From: Crossaster papposus | Lineage: Eukaryota; Echinodermata; Asteroidea; Velatida; Solasteridae | Direction of reading: 5' to 3' | Assembly (NCBI GenBank): GCA_037893245.1 | Contig: JBAIAA010000544.1 | Span: 558,001-622,000 of the forward strand | Length of the DNA stretch: 64,000 nt | Shown here: in pieces, positions 11,571-23,281 of the stretch | Position numbering within the stretch: the stretch's first letter is position 1 | Layout: every line of letters starts with the position of its first letter | Made by a program: the position numbers and the translations under genes | Notes under the pieces: model-generated | What the model saw: the letters and a program-made list of their open reading frames with translations, nothing else | Told to the model about the DNA's origin: nothing | Database searches by the model: none

Positions 11571-11745
11571 ACGAATGTGGCAGAGGGGTACCCCCCTCTT
11601 ATCCCTATACTTTATACGCACTCTACACTATTGTAACCTAAAAGGAATTCCCGAGATTCCGGGAACACAATGGTCAACACAAAAGAGGGGGGGGGGGGGT
11701 GGGGGTTTCTCTGCCATATATCGTGCTTCATATGAAATATATTCA
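11571..11745 (+). repeat. Dispersed G/C-run repeat family, copy 1
   Basis: ACGAATGTGGCAGAGGGGTA, then CTTATCCCTATAC, GGAATTCCCGAGATTCCGG and a G run (~11689). The reverse complement recurs at 60.84-61.02 kb and a diverged plus-strand copy at 59.07-59.28 kb. Confidence 0.75.
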
Positions 11746-11848
11746 TGTTTCTTTCCCGCCCAGGTATATCTACTGGCCAGAGTTATCCCGGTCAAGGTTA
11801 TGTTTTGAGTACCCGACCCAATTTCGTTTCATCCGTTAAGGCACAAGT

Positions 11849-12022
11849 AAACTAGATCACTTGCAACAATGAGTGCAGCAAACAACTTTAACGGTCTCAA
11901 AAACACATTAATTAAACTAGATCACTTGCAACAATGAGGGCAGCAAACAACTTTAACGGTCTCAAAAACACATTAATTAAACTAGATCACTTGCAACAAT
12001 GAGGGCAGCAAACAACTTTAAC
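11849..12022. repeat. 65-bp tandem repeat, 2.7 copies
   Basis: AAACTAGATCACTTGCAACA starts at 11849, 11914 and 11979. The copies are nearly identical (one GAGTGCAG/GAGGGCAG difference), so the duplication is recent. It abuts the large satellite. Confidence 0.92.
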
Positions 12023-12620
12023 AGTTGCAGATAGAGGGTCTTAAAATCTGCACCTTTAATGTTACGTCACATGACCCACGATAACGTCATCGTCATGCCA
12101 TCTTCATGTCATCTTCATTTTTGTCTATAACATCCTGGAATAATTGAATACCAAGTTTTACCCCAATCGGGCCTGTATTACCAGAGATAGAGGGTATTAA
12201 AAACTGATCCTCTAATGTGACGTCACATGACCCACGATGACGATTTTCCTCTTGGCCCTCCTGGGGATGGTGGTCGAAGTGTGTGTTAAATTTCAAGTCG
12301 ATCGGAGTTAACAAAGAGTAAAAGTCAATAGTCTGAGGGAAAACGTGTACAAAACCTATGGGGAAAATTAAACCTTTAACGTGACGTCACGTGACCTTGA
12401 ATGACGCAATCGAGCCAAATTTCTTCTAGGACCATCTGTGGGTGGAGGTCTAAGTGTACACCAAGTCTCAAGTCGATTGGAATCACCAAAGTGCCAAAGT
12501 GTATTGGCAGAACAAACGTGTGTAAATCCTATGGGTAAAAACACTGAAAGTGGAAAAAAAAAAAAAAAAAAAAAAAAACAAAAAGAAAAAAAGAAAAAAA
12601 AAAACTTTAACGAAAACAAA

Positions 12621-12649
12621 AGCTGTTTCGGTGAAAAACCGAAACAGCT
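12621..12649. repeat. Satellite hairpin 1 (12-bp stem)
   Basis: AGCTGTTTCGGT / ACCGAAACAGCT with loop GAAAA, preceded by CTTTAACGAAAACAAA and followed by an A tract. Confidence 0.9.
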
Positions 12650-12667
12650 AAAAAAAAAAAAAGAAAC

Positions 12668-12712
12668 TAGACATGTGTTTGTGGACAAACACAGAGCTGT
12701 TTCGGATGTCTA
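12668..12712. repeat. Nested stem-loop K1
   Basis: Outer pairing TAGACAT/ATGTCTA encloses an inner stem TGTGTTTGT/ACAAACACA and half of the other hairpin (AGCTGTTTCGG). Copies lie at 13859-13903, 14576-14620 (one outer mismatch) and 16234-16278. Confidence 0.85.
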
Positions 12713-15700
12713 AGATAACTTTCATTATGTGTGTGCCAAGTCTGAAATCGATTGGATTTGTCAATTTTCCCAAGATATATAAGTTGAAAAATACGTGTAC
12801 AAATCCTATGGGAAAAACTGCACCTTTAAAGTGACGTCACATGACACCCGATGATGTCATCATGATGTCATCTTAATTTTCGTCTATTACACATTCTGGA
12901 ATACTTGCATACCAAGTTTAGCCCCAATCAGACATGTACTTCCAGAGATAGAGGGTCCTAAAATCTGCCCCTTTAATGTGACGTCATATGACCCACGATG
13001 ACGTCATCCTGACGATTTCCCCCTTGGCCCTCCTGGGTATGGTGGTCGAGGTGTGTTCCAAGTCTGAAGTCGATCGGATTTACCAAATTGTCAAATTCAA
13101 TAGTCTGAAGAAAAACGTGTACAAAACCTATGGAGAAAATTGAACCTTTAATGTGACGTCACATGACACCCGATGATGTCATAATTACGTCATCCTATTT
13201 TTTGTCTATAACACATCCTCGAATACTTGCAAACCAAGTTTGACCCCAACCGGACTTGTACTTTCAGAGTTAGACGGTCTTAAAAACTACACCTTTAATG
13301 TGACGTCACATGACCCCCGATGACGTCATCTTGATTATTTTGTTCTTGACCCTCCTAAGGATGGTGGTCGAGGTCTGTGCTAAGTCTCAAGTCGATCGAA
13401 TTGACAGAAGTGTCAAATTCAATATTTTGAAGAAAAACGTGTACAAAACCTATGGAGAAAATTGAACCTTTAATGTGACGTCACATGACACCCGATGATG
13501 TCATCATGACGATTTTTCTCCTGGACCTCCTGGGGATGGTGGTCGAGGTGTGTGCTAAGTTTCAAGTCAATCGGATTCACCAAACTGTCAAATTAAACAG
13601 TCTGAAGAAAAACGTGTACAAAACCTATGGGGGAAAATTGAACCTTTAACGTGACGTCACGTAACCAAGAATTATGTAATCGCGACGAATTTGTTCTAGG
13701 ACCGTCCTTGGGTGGTTGTCTAAATGTATGCCAAGTCTCAAGTCGATCGGATTTACCAAAGTGCCAAAGTGTATTGGCAGAACAAACGTGTGTAAATCCT
13801 ATGGGTAAAAACACTGAAAGTGGAAAAAAAAAAAAAAAAAAGGAAAAAAAAGAAAAACTAGACATGTGTTTGTGGACAAACACAGAGCTGTTTCGAGTGT
13901 CTAAAATTACTTTCAATATGTGTGTGGTGGTCTTTTGTGTGTGCCAAGTCTCAAGTCGATCAGATTTACTAAAGTGTCAAAGGCAATAGTCTAAAGAAAA
14001 ATGTGTACAAAACCTATGGGAAACTTTAACGTGACGCCCCGTGACCTTGAATGACGTAATCGTGCCAAATTTCTTATAGGGCCGTCTGTGGATGGTGGTC
14101 TAAGTGTGTGTCAAGTCTGAAGTAGATCGGATTTACTAAAGTGTCAAAGTCAATAGTCTAAAGAAAACCGTGTACAAAACCAATGGGAGAAAGATGTGAA
14201 CCTTTAATGTGACGTCACGTGACCTTGAATGACGCAATCGTGCCAAATTTCTTTCAGAAACATCTGGGGGTGGTGTTCTAACCGTATGCCAAGTTTCAAG
14301 TTGGTCGGATTTACCGAAGTGCCAAAGTCAATAGTCTGAAGAAAACGTGTACAAAACCTATGGGAAAATGTTCACCTTTAACGTGATGTCACGTGACCTT
14401 GAATGACGTAATCGTGACAAATTTCTTCTAGGACCATCTGTGGGTGGTTGTCTAAATGTATGCCAAGTCTCAAGTCGATCGGATTTACCAAAGTGTCAAA
14501 GTGCTATGGCAGAAAAAACTTGTACAAATCCTATGGGAAAAAGTCTGAAAGTGGAAAAGAAAAAAAAGAAAAAACTAGAAATGTGTTTGTGGACAAACAC
14601 AGAGCTGTTTCGCATGTCTAAAATGAATTTTAAAATATTTGGGTGGTGGTCTAAGTGTGTGCCAAGTCTAAAGTCGATCGAATTTAGTGCCAAAGATATA
14701 TTGGTTGAAAAAAACGTGTACAAATCCTATGGGCAAAATTAAACCTTTAATGTGACGTCACATGACACCCGATGATATCATCACAATGTCATCTTAATTT
14801 TCGTCTATAACACATCCCGGAATACCTAAATACCAAGTTTGACCCTAATTGGACTTGTACTTCCAGAGATAGAGGGTCTTAAAAACTACACCTTTAATGT
14901 GACGTCACATGACCCACGATGATGTCAACATGACGTCACCCTGATTTTCGTCTATAACACATCCTGGAAGTTTATTTAGTGCCAAAGATATATTGGTTGA
15001 AAAAAACGTGTACAAATCCTATGGGCAAAATTAAACCTTTAATGTGACGTCACATGACACCCGACAATGCCATCTTAATTTTCGTCTATAACACATCCCG
15101 GAATACCTAAATACCAAGTTTGACCCTAATTGGACTTGTACTTCCAGAGATAGAGGGTCTTTAAAAATACACCTTTAATGTGACGTCACATGACCCACGA
15201 TGATGTCATCATGACGTCACCCTGATTTTCGTCTATAACACATCCTGGAATACTTGCATACCAAGTTTGACCCCAATCGGGCCTGTACTTCCAGAGATAG
15301 AGGGGCCTAACAACTGCACCTTTAATGTGACGTCACATGACCCACGATGACGTCATCATGACGATTTTTCCCTTGGCCCTCCTGGGGATGATGGTTGAGG
15401 TGTGTGCTAAGTCTGAAGTCGATCAAATTTACGAAAGTGTCAAAGTTAATAGTCTAAAGAAAAACGTGTACAAAACCTATGGGGGAATAATTTGCACATT
15501 TAACGTGACGTCACGTGACCTTGAAAGACGCAATCGTTCCGAATTTCTTCCAATATCATTTGTGGGTGGTGTTCTAAGTGTATGCCAAGTCTCAAGTCGA
15601 TCGGATTTACCAAAGTGTCAAATTCAATAGTCTGAAAAAAACCGTGTACAAAACCTATGGGGAAAATTTCACCTTTAACGCGAAGTCACGTGACCTTGAG

Positions 15701-15891
15701 TGACGTAATCACGACGAATTTCTTCTAGGACCGTCCTTGGGTGGTTGTCTAAATGTATGCCAAGTCTCAAGTCGATCGGATTTACCAAAGTGTCAAAGTG
15801 CTATGCCAGAAAAAACGTGTACAAATCCTATGGGGAAAAGTCTGAAAGAGGAAAAAAAAAAAAAAAAAAAAAAAACTTTAACGAAAACAAA

Positions 15892-16221
15892 AGCTGTTTC
15901 GGCCGAAATGCCGAAACAGCTAAAAAAACTTTAACGAAAACAAAAGCTGTTTCGGTGAAAAACCGAAACAGCTAAAAAAAAATTTAACGAAAACAAAAGC
16001 TGTTTCGGTGAAAAACCGAAACAGCTAAAAAAAAAAAAAGAAAAAAAAAAAATTTAACGAAAACAAAAGCTGTTTCGGCTAAAAGGCCGAAACAGCTAAT
16101 AAAACAAACAGAAGAAAAAGAAAGGCTTTTTCGCTTTTGAGCGAAAAAGCAAAAAAAAAAAAAAAAAAAAAAAAAACTTTAACGAAAACAAAAGCTGTTT
16201 CGATGAAAAACCGAAACAGCT
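15892..16221. repeat. Six-hairpin tandem cluster
   Basis: Hairpins at 15892-15921, 15945-15973, 15998-16026, 16068-16097, 16125-16150 and 16193-16221, separated by A-rich DNA and, except for the fifth, by CTTTAACGAAAACAAA or a near copy. Stems are 10-12 bp. The closing pair is C-G in some and T-A in others; the fifth has a different but still fully paired stem (GCTTTTTCGC/GCGAAAAAGC). The sixth has one mismatch. Two further hairpins are at 17111-17140 and 17177-17205. Confidence 0.9.
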
Positions 16222-17270
16222 AAAAAAAAAAACTAGACATGTGTTTGTGGACAAACACAGAGCTGTTTCGGATGTCTAAGATGACTTTCATTATGTGTGT
16301 GCCAAGTCTGAAATCGATTGGATTTGCCAATTTTCCCAAGATATATAAGTTGAAAAATACGTGTACAAATCCTATGGCAAAAACTGCACCTGTAATGTGA
16401 CGTCACATGACACCCAATGATGTCATCATGATGTCATCTTAATTTTCGTCTATAACACATTCTGGAATACTTCCATACCAAGTATGGCCCCAATCAGACA
16501 TGTACTTCCAGAGATAGAGGGTCCTAAAATCTGCCCCTTTAATGTGACGTCACATGACCCACGATGACGTTATCCTGACGATTTTCCCCTTGGCCCTCCT
16601 GGGTATGGTGGTCGAGGTGTGTGCTAAGTCTCAAGTCGATCAAATTTACGAAAGTGTCAAAATCAATAGTCTGAAGAAAAACGTGTACAAACCTTATGGG
16701 GAAAATATTTGGACGTTTAACGTCACGTCACGTGACCTTGAAAGACGCAATCGTGTCGAATTTCTTTCAGGGACATCTGGGAGTGGGGTTCTAAGTGTAT
16801 GCCAAGTTTCAAGTCGGTCGGATTTACCAAAGTGTCAAAGTCAATAGTCTGAAGAAAAACGTGTACAAAACCTATGGGGAAAATTTTTACCTTTAACATG
16901 ACGTCACGTGACCTTGAATGACTTAATCGCGACGAATTTCTTCTAGGACCGTCCTTGGGTGGTTGTCTAAATGTATGCCAAGTCTAAAGTCGATCGAATT
17001 TACCAAAGTGTCAAAGTGCTATGCCAGAAAAAACGTGTACAAATCCTATGGGGAAAAGTCTGAAAGAGGAAAAAAAAAAAAAGAAAAAAAAAAACTTTAA
17101 CGAAAACAAAAGCTGTTTCGGCCGAAATGCCGAAACAGCTAAAAAAAAGAAAAAAACAAACTTTAACGAAAACAAAAGCTGTTTCGGTGAAAAACCGAAA
17201 CAGCTAAAAAACCCACACGCATCAAGGCTTTGAACTACATGTAATTGTATTTGCGATGGTTTCTCGCAGG

Positions 17271-17437
17271 CCTGGGCGACACTTTCTCATCAACGGAGAT
17301 TATGACTGCGCAGGCGATAGGGGATGGCTTTTCTTTGCTGGACCGGAGCCATATTGCCATGGAGTTGAACCGTTCACCATTATGTATAACACCAAGAGAT
17401 ATGTCACGACATGGAGGCACACTATTTCATCACCAGG
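17271..17437 (+). CDS. Orphan exon candidate, unknown function
   Basis: An open stretch bounded by a good acceptor (TTTCTCGCAG, ending 17270) and donor (CACCAG|GTAACG). One frame reads without stop through NGDYDCAGDRGWLFFAGPEP and YCHGVEPFTIMYNTKRYVTT; a second frame is also open. The Cys, Trp and aromatic pattern looks like an extracellular domain, but I do not recognise it. The nearest possible partner is the stretch at 18100-18270. It could be chance or a decayed exon. Confidence 0.3.
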
Positions 17438-18099
17438 TAACGATGCAAAGAAATCAGGATTATCCTGCATCTTTCTTTTCGATTGTAAACGCCAGCAACA
17501 AACATCGACATCACACACATGTGTCGTGTCAACGTTTGTGCGCATCATTCACGGATTACAAACCAATACTATAATGGAAAAAAAGTCTCTGAGACATATC
17601 TTTGAAATGACCTTCTTTTATTGTTTTCTTCAAAATGACAGCAAGTCAGAAGAGTTTAATTTCACAAGGAGTTTAGTGTCGGTATAACTTTTAAAACTAG
17701 TAATCGTTTAAACCTTTTGGGGGAAAGCTGCAAATGATATACTTTTCATTGTAAACCACCTAAAAAAATAAGGAGTATAGGCCGAAAAGCCGCCAAACGC
17801 CACTTCCTCAAAAAATGATTTTAATGATATCAAGTGAAAGTTCTAGTATAAAATAAATATATTTTGTTTTAATTTGGCGGACGGTTAGCGGCTTTTGCGT
17901 TTAAACCCTCAAATTGTTTTCTATCGATTAAAATATTTCTGGCAGGATTATATTTGGCAGGATATTTTTGACCATTCCGAAAATTCGTCTTTTGTTAGTT
18001 TAAGAGTAATTACCATGTTGCCACGTACTTGTTTTAATTAATGTATGCATTAGTTGGAGGTGTTGGAATTGCTGACTACGTGACTATCCACGTATCCTG
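17438..18099. other. Noncoding spacer
   Basis: Nothing recognised. If the two flanking candidates are real exons this would be an intron. Confidence 0.4.
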
Positions 18100-18270
18100 G
18101 AGTGAATAGAGGGCTCCATGAGACTGGTACCCATAACACGTTCCTATACAACAGCACACCAGCTACAGCAGGGAACCTTCTTAGTGGCGCCAAACCTATG
18201 GTGTTCTACAACAGACAGGCAAGCGTCGTAGTTCCGTTTAGAACAGCCTTCAATCCAACAAAGGAAATCA
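18100..18270 (+). CDS. Second orphan exon candidate
   Basis: A locally GC-richer open stretch with GTHNTFLYNSTPATAGNLLS and VFYNRQASVVVPFRTAFNP. There is no convincing acceptor or donor, and no family is recognised. It might be a decayed exon of the same gene as 17271-17437. Confidence 0.22.
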
Positions 18271-18740
18271 CACATTCTGGTTCGTCTATTTCGACATGCG
18301 TGAGAAAGTGTGATATCACACAATACATTATTACACGCTTTACTTTAATTAGCACAATTAATGAATATAGTTTTCCTAGCAACACAAAAATGTTTTGCAT
18401 AACTAATTATATTTTAGTTGACAGAAAGTCAAGTGATTGTAAAAACGCCAACAATAATTGGGTTTTTGTATTGAGATTTAATTTATTCATTATATAAACG
18501 AATATTTAAATGTATTTAAACTCCTTACATGTAAACATAATTATGGTTGTTTTGAAGGGAAATCGCAAATTATTAACATCGACGTCAAAATTCACGATTT
18601 GCGATGTTCCTTGAGAGCCACAATATAAACTTGTATTTTCTTGCTTCGTGTATTTGTTTACCTCGTGGTAAAATCCAGGCGTGACGTATTCCTATTGTTC
18701 CTGCACGACAATACTAGACGGTAATGGCTCGTTAGACATA
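18271..18740. other. Noncoding AT-rich spacer
   Basis: No feature seen. Confidence 0.5.
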
Positions 18741-18829
18741 AACTCATCATTAACCAGCACAATAACGCATCGTTACCAACACAATAACTCATCGTTACCA
18801 ACACAATAACTCGTCATTACCAATACAAT
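18741..18829. repeat. 22-bp tandem repeat, four units
   Basis: AACTCATCGTTACCAACACA-type units start at 18741, 18764, 18786 and 18808 with a few substitutions. Confidence 0.9.
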
Positions 18830-18984
18830 GATATTAAACACAATTGCTGTCTACTATATCAAGTAAACATACACAACAGTACTGTATCACTGTGCCAACC
18901 GAATGGAACATAATGTGTGTCATAGAATGGATACTATATAGTTCATACTGCGGCATTGTGCGGTGCCATCAATAAGCCACACTG

Positions 18985-20628
18985 CAGGCCTGTACGCAGG
19001 GAGGGTGCGACGGGTACGTACGCACCCATGGGCGGATACAGGGGGGGGGTCCAAGGGGTCCGGACCCCCCTTTTTTCTTGAGTGAAAAAAAAAAAAAAAA
19101 AAAAACGAAAAAAAAAAAAATGTATTTCACCTAACAAGCAACGTACATACATGTACACGCACGTTTGTTTATGGTGTAAATCGAGGAGTTTCCTTTGTTC
19201 CTCTCGAAAATTTCCTTTGTGTGTACTCTAACGTTTTTCGACGGCTCCCATTGGTTTTGTACACGAATCTCAATCGAGGTCGTCCTCGATTCTAACCCTA
19301 ACCCCAATTCACCTTCGTGTCGCCAGGTATGTGTCCTCGATTTACACCATAAACAGACGCACCCATACATACGTGTATTATTCTCAAACCACACACACAA
19401 AATAACAACCATATAGACTATGATTTGACTTTTTTGGCTTAGTTTTTCGAGCCGCTAGTTTGTTTATTCCTTCTTATTGCATTTCAGGCAATTACATATT
19501 TTAATTTTTGTAACGCTTTCATAAGCTTGAACGGGGCAGGCTTGCCCCAAATGCCATGCTTGGCTCACCACTGGGCCCATTTACTTGGCAGACTTGCCAA
19601 TAAAAACACTGGAATTTCACCGTTTGAAGTGACGGTTGAGTAGCCCCAGCAGAACGAGTGCAATAGGCGCTAACCACAGTGTTTATATATTTGTCACGTG
19701 ACCTAAATTTAAGCTAAATTTATGTAAATTACTAAACACTAAATTGGAACAAACACGCCGCTTTTTCCACCGTTTGTAGAGACGGTCGGAATAAACCCCG
19801 CTATAGCACAAGCGGGCGTTTGGTGTGTAGTTTTTTAAAGATTAAACACAACTTGTAACATTTTATTTTAACATACAACTTTAAATTAAACTTACTTAAT
19901 AACTATTAGGGCTTGTAATTTGTTTATTATTTTAAATGGAGTCACTGCCAGTCGCTCCCAGCCAAATCCTGCCTATGTTAAGTATGCCTAAGGTTTATGA
20001 CCAATTAACCGTTACCTCATTTTACACGTAGTGTGAGTCAGTGTGCGCTGTTTTTAAATCCAAACTTCCAATACCGGTATCCATAATATACTCCTCTGGT
20101 CAAAATTTATTTCAAGTTATCATTCCAGCTAAAAATGGTAAATATTAGATTTAAAAAAAAAATGGTATAAAAATCAGGCTTCATATTGCCACAACATTAA
20201 CAAAAAATAGGTAGAAATTGGCCTCAGATTGCGCCAGAGAGCACCTAATAAACCAAAAAATTTCAGGGCCCTTAAGCGGGCCCTGAACCCCGGCCGCAGG
20301 GACTTCGCGCTACGCGCTCGTGATGTGCGCTTCGCGTACATGCTTCACAGTTACATGTACTCAAATTGTTACACACCCACATTTTTTTTTTACACACCCA
20401 ATGCAAAAAATCCTGCCTAAGACCTTGGGTGGACCCCCCCTTTAAAAAAATCCTGGATCCGCCCATGGCACCCCCTAACGTTACTAAAAGGTCTACAATT
20501 TCCGGGGTAAATAATGGTATTTTGATGTAGAAATAACGGTATTGGCACACAAAAATGGACTTGGCTTAGGCGATAATGTCAACTAAAACATTCGGGCCCC
20601 ATAAAAAAAAATCCTGCGTACGGGCCTG
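18985..20628. mobile_element. hAT-like element or pair of ends (CAGGCCTGTACGCAGG TIRs)
   Basis: CAGGCCTGTACGCAGG at 18985 is matched by CCTGCGTACGGGCCTG ending at 20628. Next to each end are poly-C/G and rounds of GGATCCGCCCATGG or GGGCGGATACAGG. CAGG termini are common in hAT elements. Flanking 8-mers (CCACACTG, TGTGACTG) are similar but not identical, so these may be ends of two different copies. No transposase was found. A CpG-rich segment (20260-20340) contains the palindrome GGGCCCTTAAGCGGGCCC. A related fragment is at 61.05-61.18 kb. Confidence 0.6.
19166..19355. mobile_element. 190-bp inverted-repeat element
   Basis: TGTTTATGGTGTAAATCGAG at 19166 and its complement ending at 19355 (22-bp arms). 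An additional ATCGAGG..CCTCGAT pair lies inside (~19272). MITE-like, nested within the hAT-like span. Confidence 0.7.
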
Positions 20629-20733
20629 TGTGACTGGCAGTGCACTTACATTGTAGCCTCATTGTACTCTGTCTTTGTTGTTCACATTCCCATTAACAAT
20701 GGGAGTCTGGATTTTACATAGGCTAATAGCTTC

Positions 20734-20814
20734 GGAACGCGCCAATACTGGCAGGATAATCGGTCTCGGCGCTGCGCGCCTCGCCCGATTATGATGCCGG
20801 TATTGGCGTGTTCC
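20734..20814. repeat. 81-bp imperfect GC-rich palindrome
   Basis: GGAACGCGCCAATACTGGCA is mirrored by TGCCGGTATTGGCGTGTTCC, with an inner stem ATAATCGG..CCGATTAT. It is much richer in CpG than its flanks. Confidence 0.8.
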
Positions 20815-22690
20815 TCAGCCATTACCCTTTATTTATTGGTAGATAAGCATGTCCTGATGACATGATATCGCAGCGATATATACAGAGCGCGCTCGGCGAA
20901 TTAGCCATGAAAGCGAAAGAGGTTTTTTGTTGTTGAAGGGGGGGGGGGTATAGAGTGACGATAAACAGCTGAAAATTACGGTGTGGAGCCAATTGTGTAT
21001 GGTAAATTGGCCTGGCGATTACTCGTATTCGTAATTTAAATGAGACTTGTCAGGTGCTTAGATGTGTAGCAAACATAAATAACGTGTCCAAAATGTCACG
21101 CGTAGTTGTAATGGATGAATATTTAGAGAATAGCCCCAGACAAGAGATTCGGACGCAGCCTTATTTACGTCAGGATAAAGCTAATGTGCGCATGTTCAAA
21201 ATGACGTAATAACTATAAACAATTTTAATGACTAGTTCTTATCACCATACTAGCGCCTCAACATTTGTCTCCTTTTAATATGCATAGCCTAAATCCACCG
21301 CATTTTGGCTAACTTGTGTTTTAAAAGCTCAACAAAATTATATTGTTAACAGTGCCTTGCAGCTCTAAAAACTTAATTTAATTACTCTGGTCTTTAGGTT
21401 GGTTTTATATTCCACAGCAATTACCAGCGATGATGGCGCACTATCACACTTTGCACGTGCACGGAAGATAATACACTGTACATGTACTGGCAGTCAATAT
21501 AATATAACTAGTTTCATACAAGCGTAAAACACACAATGGGTTGGGCTGGATGATATCACGTCGCGAATCCGCTAAACCCGCGATCAATTCTAGCGGAATA
21601 AAAAGACCCTCTATTAATATTTGTCCATTATGTATGGTGCAAACTGGCAGCTGGAATCCGTTATTGTACACAGGATATTGTCAACAGCCAACTGAGTGCC
21701 GGCATAAATTTAAACTGTTTTGCTGTTGTACATGTTACACGTAGATAGATATACATGTAATATATACCGGTAGTTGTCGTCGTTCCGATGTACATACAAG
21801 TAGGTAGTAATAATCGCGTCTGTTGCATGCATATTATGATAGTGATCGACTATATATGGGTATAGGCACACTATAATTCTACGATAATAAAAGTATCATA
21901 ATATATGCCTATTGCACATAAATATATATAATTATTTCCGATTTGAGTACATGCAGGTATATTGCATTGCATTGCATTGTCGCAAATATGTGGGATCGGA
22001 AACAATTTAAAACATGTGTTAGTACAGTTTGATTTTATCATGGCGAAATATACAAGTTCATGATATTCAGAGCGTAAATGTAAACCTTGTATGCATGCAC
22101 TCGACACTAGCTGCGTTGATACGAGTTTGAAAAGTTTGCAGATGTGTAGGCTAGGCCGGTTAAATACCGTTGTTTTATAGCATCATTTTAGAAAGAAAGA
22201 TTCTGGGGCGCACCGTACCAGCAGAAACCACCAGAGCGATTCCACCGCGAGATCGCTCTAGTGCCCTCTACCGGCCAACCAGCACCGAAGGGAGGGGCGG
22301 GTATAAGGGTATGGGGGTGGGAAGAACAAGATGAAAAAACTCTAAATCTTCAAAAAACGTAGAAAGGAGATGTTTCATGCATATAAGGCAGGAACAGTAC
22401 TCATTTTAAATTTGATCACAATACACTTGTGGAAATAAAGTCACGACAAATGAAGAAAATAACTATTTAAGCCATTTAGGTAAAATTGTCTTATTTGGTA
22501 CTAGCACATACTAATCCCATAAAACGACATCATACTTGACTGTTTTTGATATCATTTCTTACTAAACCCCGGTATACAATATAGGCTCTTGCTGTAATTT
22601 TGTTAAATGGATGGGTTAGGGGCTTTATATTTTATAGTAAATATACCGGTTTTAATGTCATGTATACAAATGTATACAATGGTTTTTTTA
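20815..22690. other. Noncoding DNA
   Basis: Contains a G run near 20938-20949 and several TACATGTA words. No gene or RNA recognised. Confidence 0.5.
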
Positions 22691-22692
22691 TC

Positions 22693-22913
22693 CGGAATTC
22701 GAAACGACATGTCATATGCAAGGCCGGAAATATCTGTTAGCGACTAGCTCGCAGTGATGAGCGAAGTCGAAAATTTCAGGGTGTGCTACCCCAGGTGTCG
22801 GCCTGAATCCGTCTTAATAAGTGTCAATGGTTTAATAAAATGGTTGATAACGGTTAATAAAAAAACAATCCTGTGAGTCCGGTCAATGTCAAAATAATCC
22901 CGGGGCGAACTGG
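22693..22913. mobile_element. piggyBac-type MITE, copy 2, one end lost
   Basis: Ends CGGGGCGAACTGG at 22913, followed by TTAA. The interior AAGGCCGGAAATATCTGT matches the other copies. The opposite end has decayed. Confidence 0.7.
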
Positions 22914-22917
22914 TTAA

Positions 22918-23281
22918 GAACTGAACACCAACATGGTCTGCACAAGCTAAAAAGAGCATCAATGTTCAGATACCCTCTTGACCCCAACCAGACAAACCAT
23001 ACAGGAACAGGCAAAACAAGGTGAAAAGCTAGCACAATGTCAAAGTGCTTAATATTCATTGCCATCGATTGGCTCTTGTAGAACTGTTACCCAGGGCCTT
23101 AAATTAATTGTCCAACTTGTACAAACAACAGGAATACAACCACTAACTGGAGTAGAAGTAAACAACGGTTTTATTCTGCCTCTCAAAACAACTTAGTTGC
23201 CTGGTTACCAGTTCTCATTGGAGGCTGGTTAGAGACTCCATAGTTTAGGTTTAGTCCAGTCAAAATTACAAATGTTGTATT
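22918..23281. other. Noncoding spacer
   Basis: No feature seen. Confidence 0.5.

Larger units (their letters stand above)
12023..17215 (+). repeat. 5.2-kb higher-order satellite: alternating 147/175-bp monomers with hairpin cassettes
   Basis: Monomers are anchored by CCTTTAATGTGACGTCACATGAC or its GTGACGTCACGTGACC variant. Anchor positions 12832, 12979, 13154, 13301, 13476 and 13652 give spacings of 147, 175, 147, 175 and 176, a dimer of about 322 bp. Other constant words are AAGTCGATCGGATTTACCAA, CGTGTACAAAACCTATGGG, CAAGTTTGACCCCAAT and CCAGAGATAGAGGGTC. After several dimers comes a cassette of A-rich tract plus hairpins, then the pattern restarts, making a higher-order repeat. Every ORF in this span is a repeat by-product. 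No transposon ends were seen. Confidence 0.92.

Noticed and set aside
15892-17205. Hairpin plus A/T-tract cassettes as bacterial-type terminators or bacterial contamination
   Set aside because: They sit inside a eukaryotic satellite between animal transposons; no bacterial gene is near.
12368-17233. Many 65-140-codon ORFs on both strands in the satellite
   Set aside because: They recur with the repeat period, contain Lys or Phe runs from A/T tracts and share repeated peptides such as VCQVSSRSDLPKCQS; they are by-products of the repeat.
18741-18829. CRISPR-like regular repeats
   Set aside because: The 22-bp units follow each other without spacers; it is a plain tandem repeat.
19131-19412. 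93-codon minus-strand ORF
   Set aside because: It spans the inverted-repeat element 19166-19355 and owes its openness to the palindrome.
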